A stretch of DNA of 64,000 nucleotides from Devosia equisanguinis (GTDB lineage: Bacteria > Pseudomonadota > Alphaproteobacteria > Rhizobiales > Devosiaceae): assembly GCF_900631955.1 (NCBI RefSeq), contig NZ_UZWD01000017.1, positions 43,191 to 107,190 of the forward strand, in the 5' to 3' direction. A program made the position numbers and the translations under genes. This document shows, piece after piece, positions 62,208 to 64,000 of this stretch (the stretch's first letter is position 1; each line of letters begins with the position of its first letter). The notes under the pieces are model-generated. The model did not search any database. It had not been told where the DNA came from and saw only the letters and a list, made by a program, of their open reading frames with translations.

Positions 62208-62873
62208 TCAGCCGCGGATCGGCGAAAGCTGGATTTCGACGCGACGGTTCTGGGCGCGACCGGCTTCGGTGCCGTTCGAGGCGATCGGGCTCGAAGAGCC
62301 CTTGCCCTCGATATAGAAGCGGCGCTGATCGATACCCTGGTTGGCGAGGATCGTGGCAACCGACACGGCGCGACGCTGGCTGAGCGCCAGATTGTGCTCG
62401 TTGCCGCCGGTGGAATCGGTGTGGCCATACACGTCGACAATGGTCTTGTTGTACTTCTTGAGCACTAGGCCAACCGAGACCAGGGTCTGGTTGAACTGCG
62501 GCTGCACCGTCGACTGGTCGGTGGCGAAAGTGATGTTGGATGGCATGTTGAGGATGATCTGGTCGCCCACGCGGGTCACCGACACGCCGGTGCCCTGCAG
62601 CTGCGCGCGCAGTTCGGCTTCCTGCTGGTCCATGTAATTGCCGATCGCAGCGCCCGTCAGGCCGCCGACACCGGCGCCAATCAGTGCGCCGACGCGCGGA
62701 TCACCACCCACGGCCGCGCCGACAATGGCGCCGGCCACGGCACCGCCGCCCGCACCCAGCAGGCCGCCGCCGGCCGTGTTGGAAAGCTGGCTCTGGCCGG
62801 TATAAGGATTGGTGGTGGTACAGGCGCTCAGCGCCAGGGTCGCCGCAAGGGCGACGATAACCTTCGACTTCAT
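62208..62873 (-). CDS. OmpA-family lipoprotein with glycine zipper
   Basis: 221-aa outer-membrane lipoprotein of the YiaD type. Lipobox LALSACTTT, a glycine-zipper segment (about 35-80: GGGLLGAGGGAVAGAIVGAA), then the OmpA peptidoglycan-binding domain (about 105-220) with VDVYGHTDSTGGNEHNLALS, SQRRAVSVATIL and AQNRRVEIQLSP. It likely ties the outer membrane to peptidoglycan. Confidence 0.93.
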   Translation of the reverse strand: MKSKVIVALAATLALSACTTTNPYTGQSQLSNTAGGGLLGAGGGAVAGAIVGAAVGGDPRVGALIGAGVGGLTGAAIGNYMDQQEAELRAQLQGTGVSVTRVGDQIILNMPSNITFATDQSTVQPQFNQTLVSVGLVLKKYNKTIVDVYGHTDSTGGNEHNLALSQRRAVSVATILANQGIDQRRFYIEGKGSSSPIASNGTEAGRAQNRRVEIQLSPIRG

Positions 62874-63116
62874 ATGTATCCCCCTGAAGGATTCGCGAAT
62901 GGAGTGGCGTCTACCTGCCCCTTCATTAAGGCAGGAGCGTGGTAAGCGGAAGGTGATGAATGGAGGATGAACGGGGGGGGGAGTGATAGGCGAGCTTCCG
63001 CGAACGGACTGCCGATGGTGGACTCCGAAAGTGTAAGATGCTGGGGGGCTCCTCGATCGTCGCTGCAGTGGGCACTCATGTTGTGTCGATGGAATAGGCG
63101 CGAAAAACGCGCAAGG

Positions 63117-63893
63117 TTACGTAGCCCAGTTCTCTCCTACGTTCGCGAAATGTATGTTGACGGGGTTACTTTGTTCGTCCCATTCCAATGTTAGGTCGCC
63201 GCTATAACCTAGGATCTTCACGCAGAAGCGCGTCTCGCGTTTTTTTCTCTTTTGAAATACGTCATTGTATGTGGCTGCTCCCCAAATGCATAACACCGAT
63301 CCCAAGTGACCGGAGCGCATTATGTCGTCAGGGGAGAGCATGATTGGGGACATCTCGATCTGTCCCCCCTGCCTAATGGTCGTAGGTTGATATGTAGCTT
63401 TAATAGACCAGTCGGGGAGTTCTTCAACCGGTAGCCAACTGCTTGCATACCAGAGATTAACATTAAGAGCAGGGGTAACGCCGGTATTTATCCAGCGAGG
63501 AAAAATGCCCCAGCATTCAGTCTCTGTCGATGGGCGGGGTTTAGTGAACGAAAGCCACTTCATTCCATCAAAGTGGATATAGGCCCTGTCTTTATGCAAC
63601 TGTTGCTGACTAATTCTTAGTTGGGCAGCGACAAATATTAGGCCAGCCGCAGTTGCCACAGCGCCAATTGCTGAAATAACGGCGGATATAGAAGCCCAAT
63701 GGGCCTGCGCCTGGTAAACGCGTATCGTGGCTTCGGCGCTTTCACGGCGATAGGCTTCACTATCGGCGTTCGCAATGCTGCTCAGAACACGCGTGTTCTG
63801 AGAAAGATCCAATTGTGTTGTGGCTGCCACAGCACAGATGGATAGGAGTAATAGTCCAAAAAAAATTAAAAGAATAAAGTCGTTTCGTTGCAA
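63117..63893 (-). CDS. AT-rich orphan membrane protein
   Basis: 258-aa protein with two hydrophobic helices (about 7-25 and 67-88) separated by a coiled segment (SEAYRRESAEATIRVYQAQA), then a soluble C-terminal region with AYIHFDGMKWLSF, WINTGVTPALNVNLWY and SPIMLSPDDIM. The start is TTG at 63893; an in-frame stop lies farther upstream with no better start between. Base composition is visibly lower in GC than the rest of the window, suggesting transfer. The 243 bp to the OmpA gene and the 107 bp to the window end show nothing else. Confidence 0.7.
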   Translation of the reverse strand: MQRNDFILLIFFGLLLLSICAVAATTQLDLSQNTRVLSSIANADSEAYRRESAEATIRVYQAQAHWASISAVISAIGAVATAAGLIFVAAQLRISQQQLHKDRAYIHFDGMKWLSFTKPRPSTETECWGIFPRWINTGVTPALNVNLWYASSWLPVEELPDWSIKATYQPTTIRQGGQIEMSPIMLSPDDIMRSGHLGSVLCIWGAATYNDVFQKRKKRETRFCVKILGYSGDLTLEWDEQSNPVNIHFANVGENWAT

Positions 63894-64000
63894 TGCTGCT
63901 TGCCTTTTAGCACATTTGAAAACGGAATTTATTTTCCGATCTAGTTCTTGAGTGGTCGCTCACAGTGGCTAGGCCAGCTTTGTCATTCGCAACTATCCCA

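Overview
The window is high-GC, gene-dense DNA from an alphaproteobacterium of the Hyphomicrobiales (Rhizobiales), most likely near Devosia. This placement is an inference from gene content and order: a CycM-type membrane cytochrome c, an ffs-dnaX-ybaB-recR block, a def-fmt-truA block near dapD/dapE, a fused MnhA/B Mrp antiporter, and widespread alphaproteobacterial intergenic hairpin repeats. No phage, insertion sequence, CRISPR array, tRNA or rRNA gene was seen. Only the far right end (about 62.9-64 kb) looks AT-richer and possibly acquired.

Layout. 0-0.8 kb: 3' part of a sugar-type ABC ATPase. 0.8-1.5 kb: N-formylglutamate amidohydrolase family gene on the minus strand. 1.7-9.9 kb: a seven-gene operon with a complete oligopeptide/dipeptide ABC importer (binding protein, two permeases, one fused double ATPase) followed by a creatininase-family amidohydrolase, a class II glutamine amidotransferase and a cysteine-synthase-like PLP enzyme. 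9.9-14.7 kb: an AraC regulator divergent from a tryptophan-tryptophylquinone (TTQ) amine dehydrogenase operon (large subunit, MauE, MauD, light chain, two monohaem cytochromes c). 14.7-21.6 kb: TPR lipoprotein, M17 aminopeptidase, MarR-GNAT fusion, DedA-type protein, GhrA-like dehydrogenase, CycM cytochrome, prephenate dehydratase. 21.7-24.6 kb: a large secreted kexin-like protease with DUF4214 and RTX parts. 24.9-30.9 kb: the Mrp Na+/H+ antiporter operon.

31.2-42.4 kb is mostly housekeeping: dapD, dapE, truA, fmt, def, rmuC, recR, ybaB, dnaX and the SRP RNA, with several small membrane or acidic proteins of unknown role. 42.5-44.6 kb holds an ECF sigma factor, an RskA-type anti-sigma factor and a fasciclin protein, the same trio that makes up the mycobacterial SigK regulon. 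44.6-52.4 kb: a pseudouridine synthase, LOG-family protein, soluble transhydrogenase, pirin, CAP-domain lipoprotein, APH(6)-like kinase and glucuronate isomerase.

52.6-61.7 kb is a tricarboxylate sensing and uptake region: an OmpR-type response regulator, a TctE-like histidine kinase fused at its C-terminus to a periplasmic solute-binding domain, several small orphan proteins, a GAF-GGDEF-EAL protein, and the TctCBA transporter. A 9-bp direct repeat with an 11-bp period lies upstream of tctC and is a good candidate site for the response regulator. The kinase-binding-protein fusion is the most unusual protein in the window. The right end carries a small membrane protein, an OmpA-family lipoprotein and an orphan AT-rich membrane protein gene.
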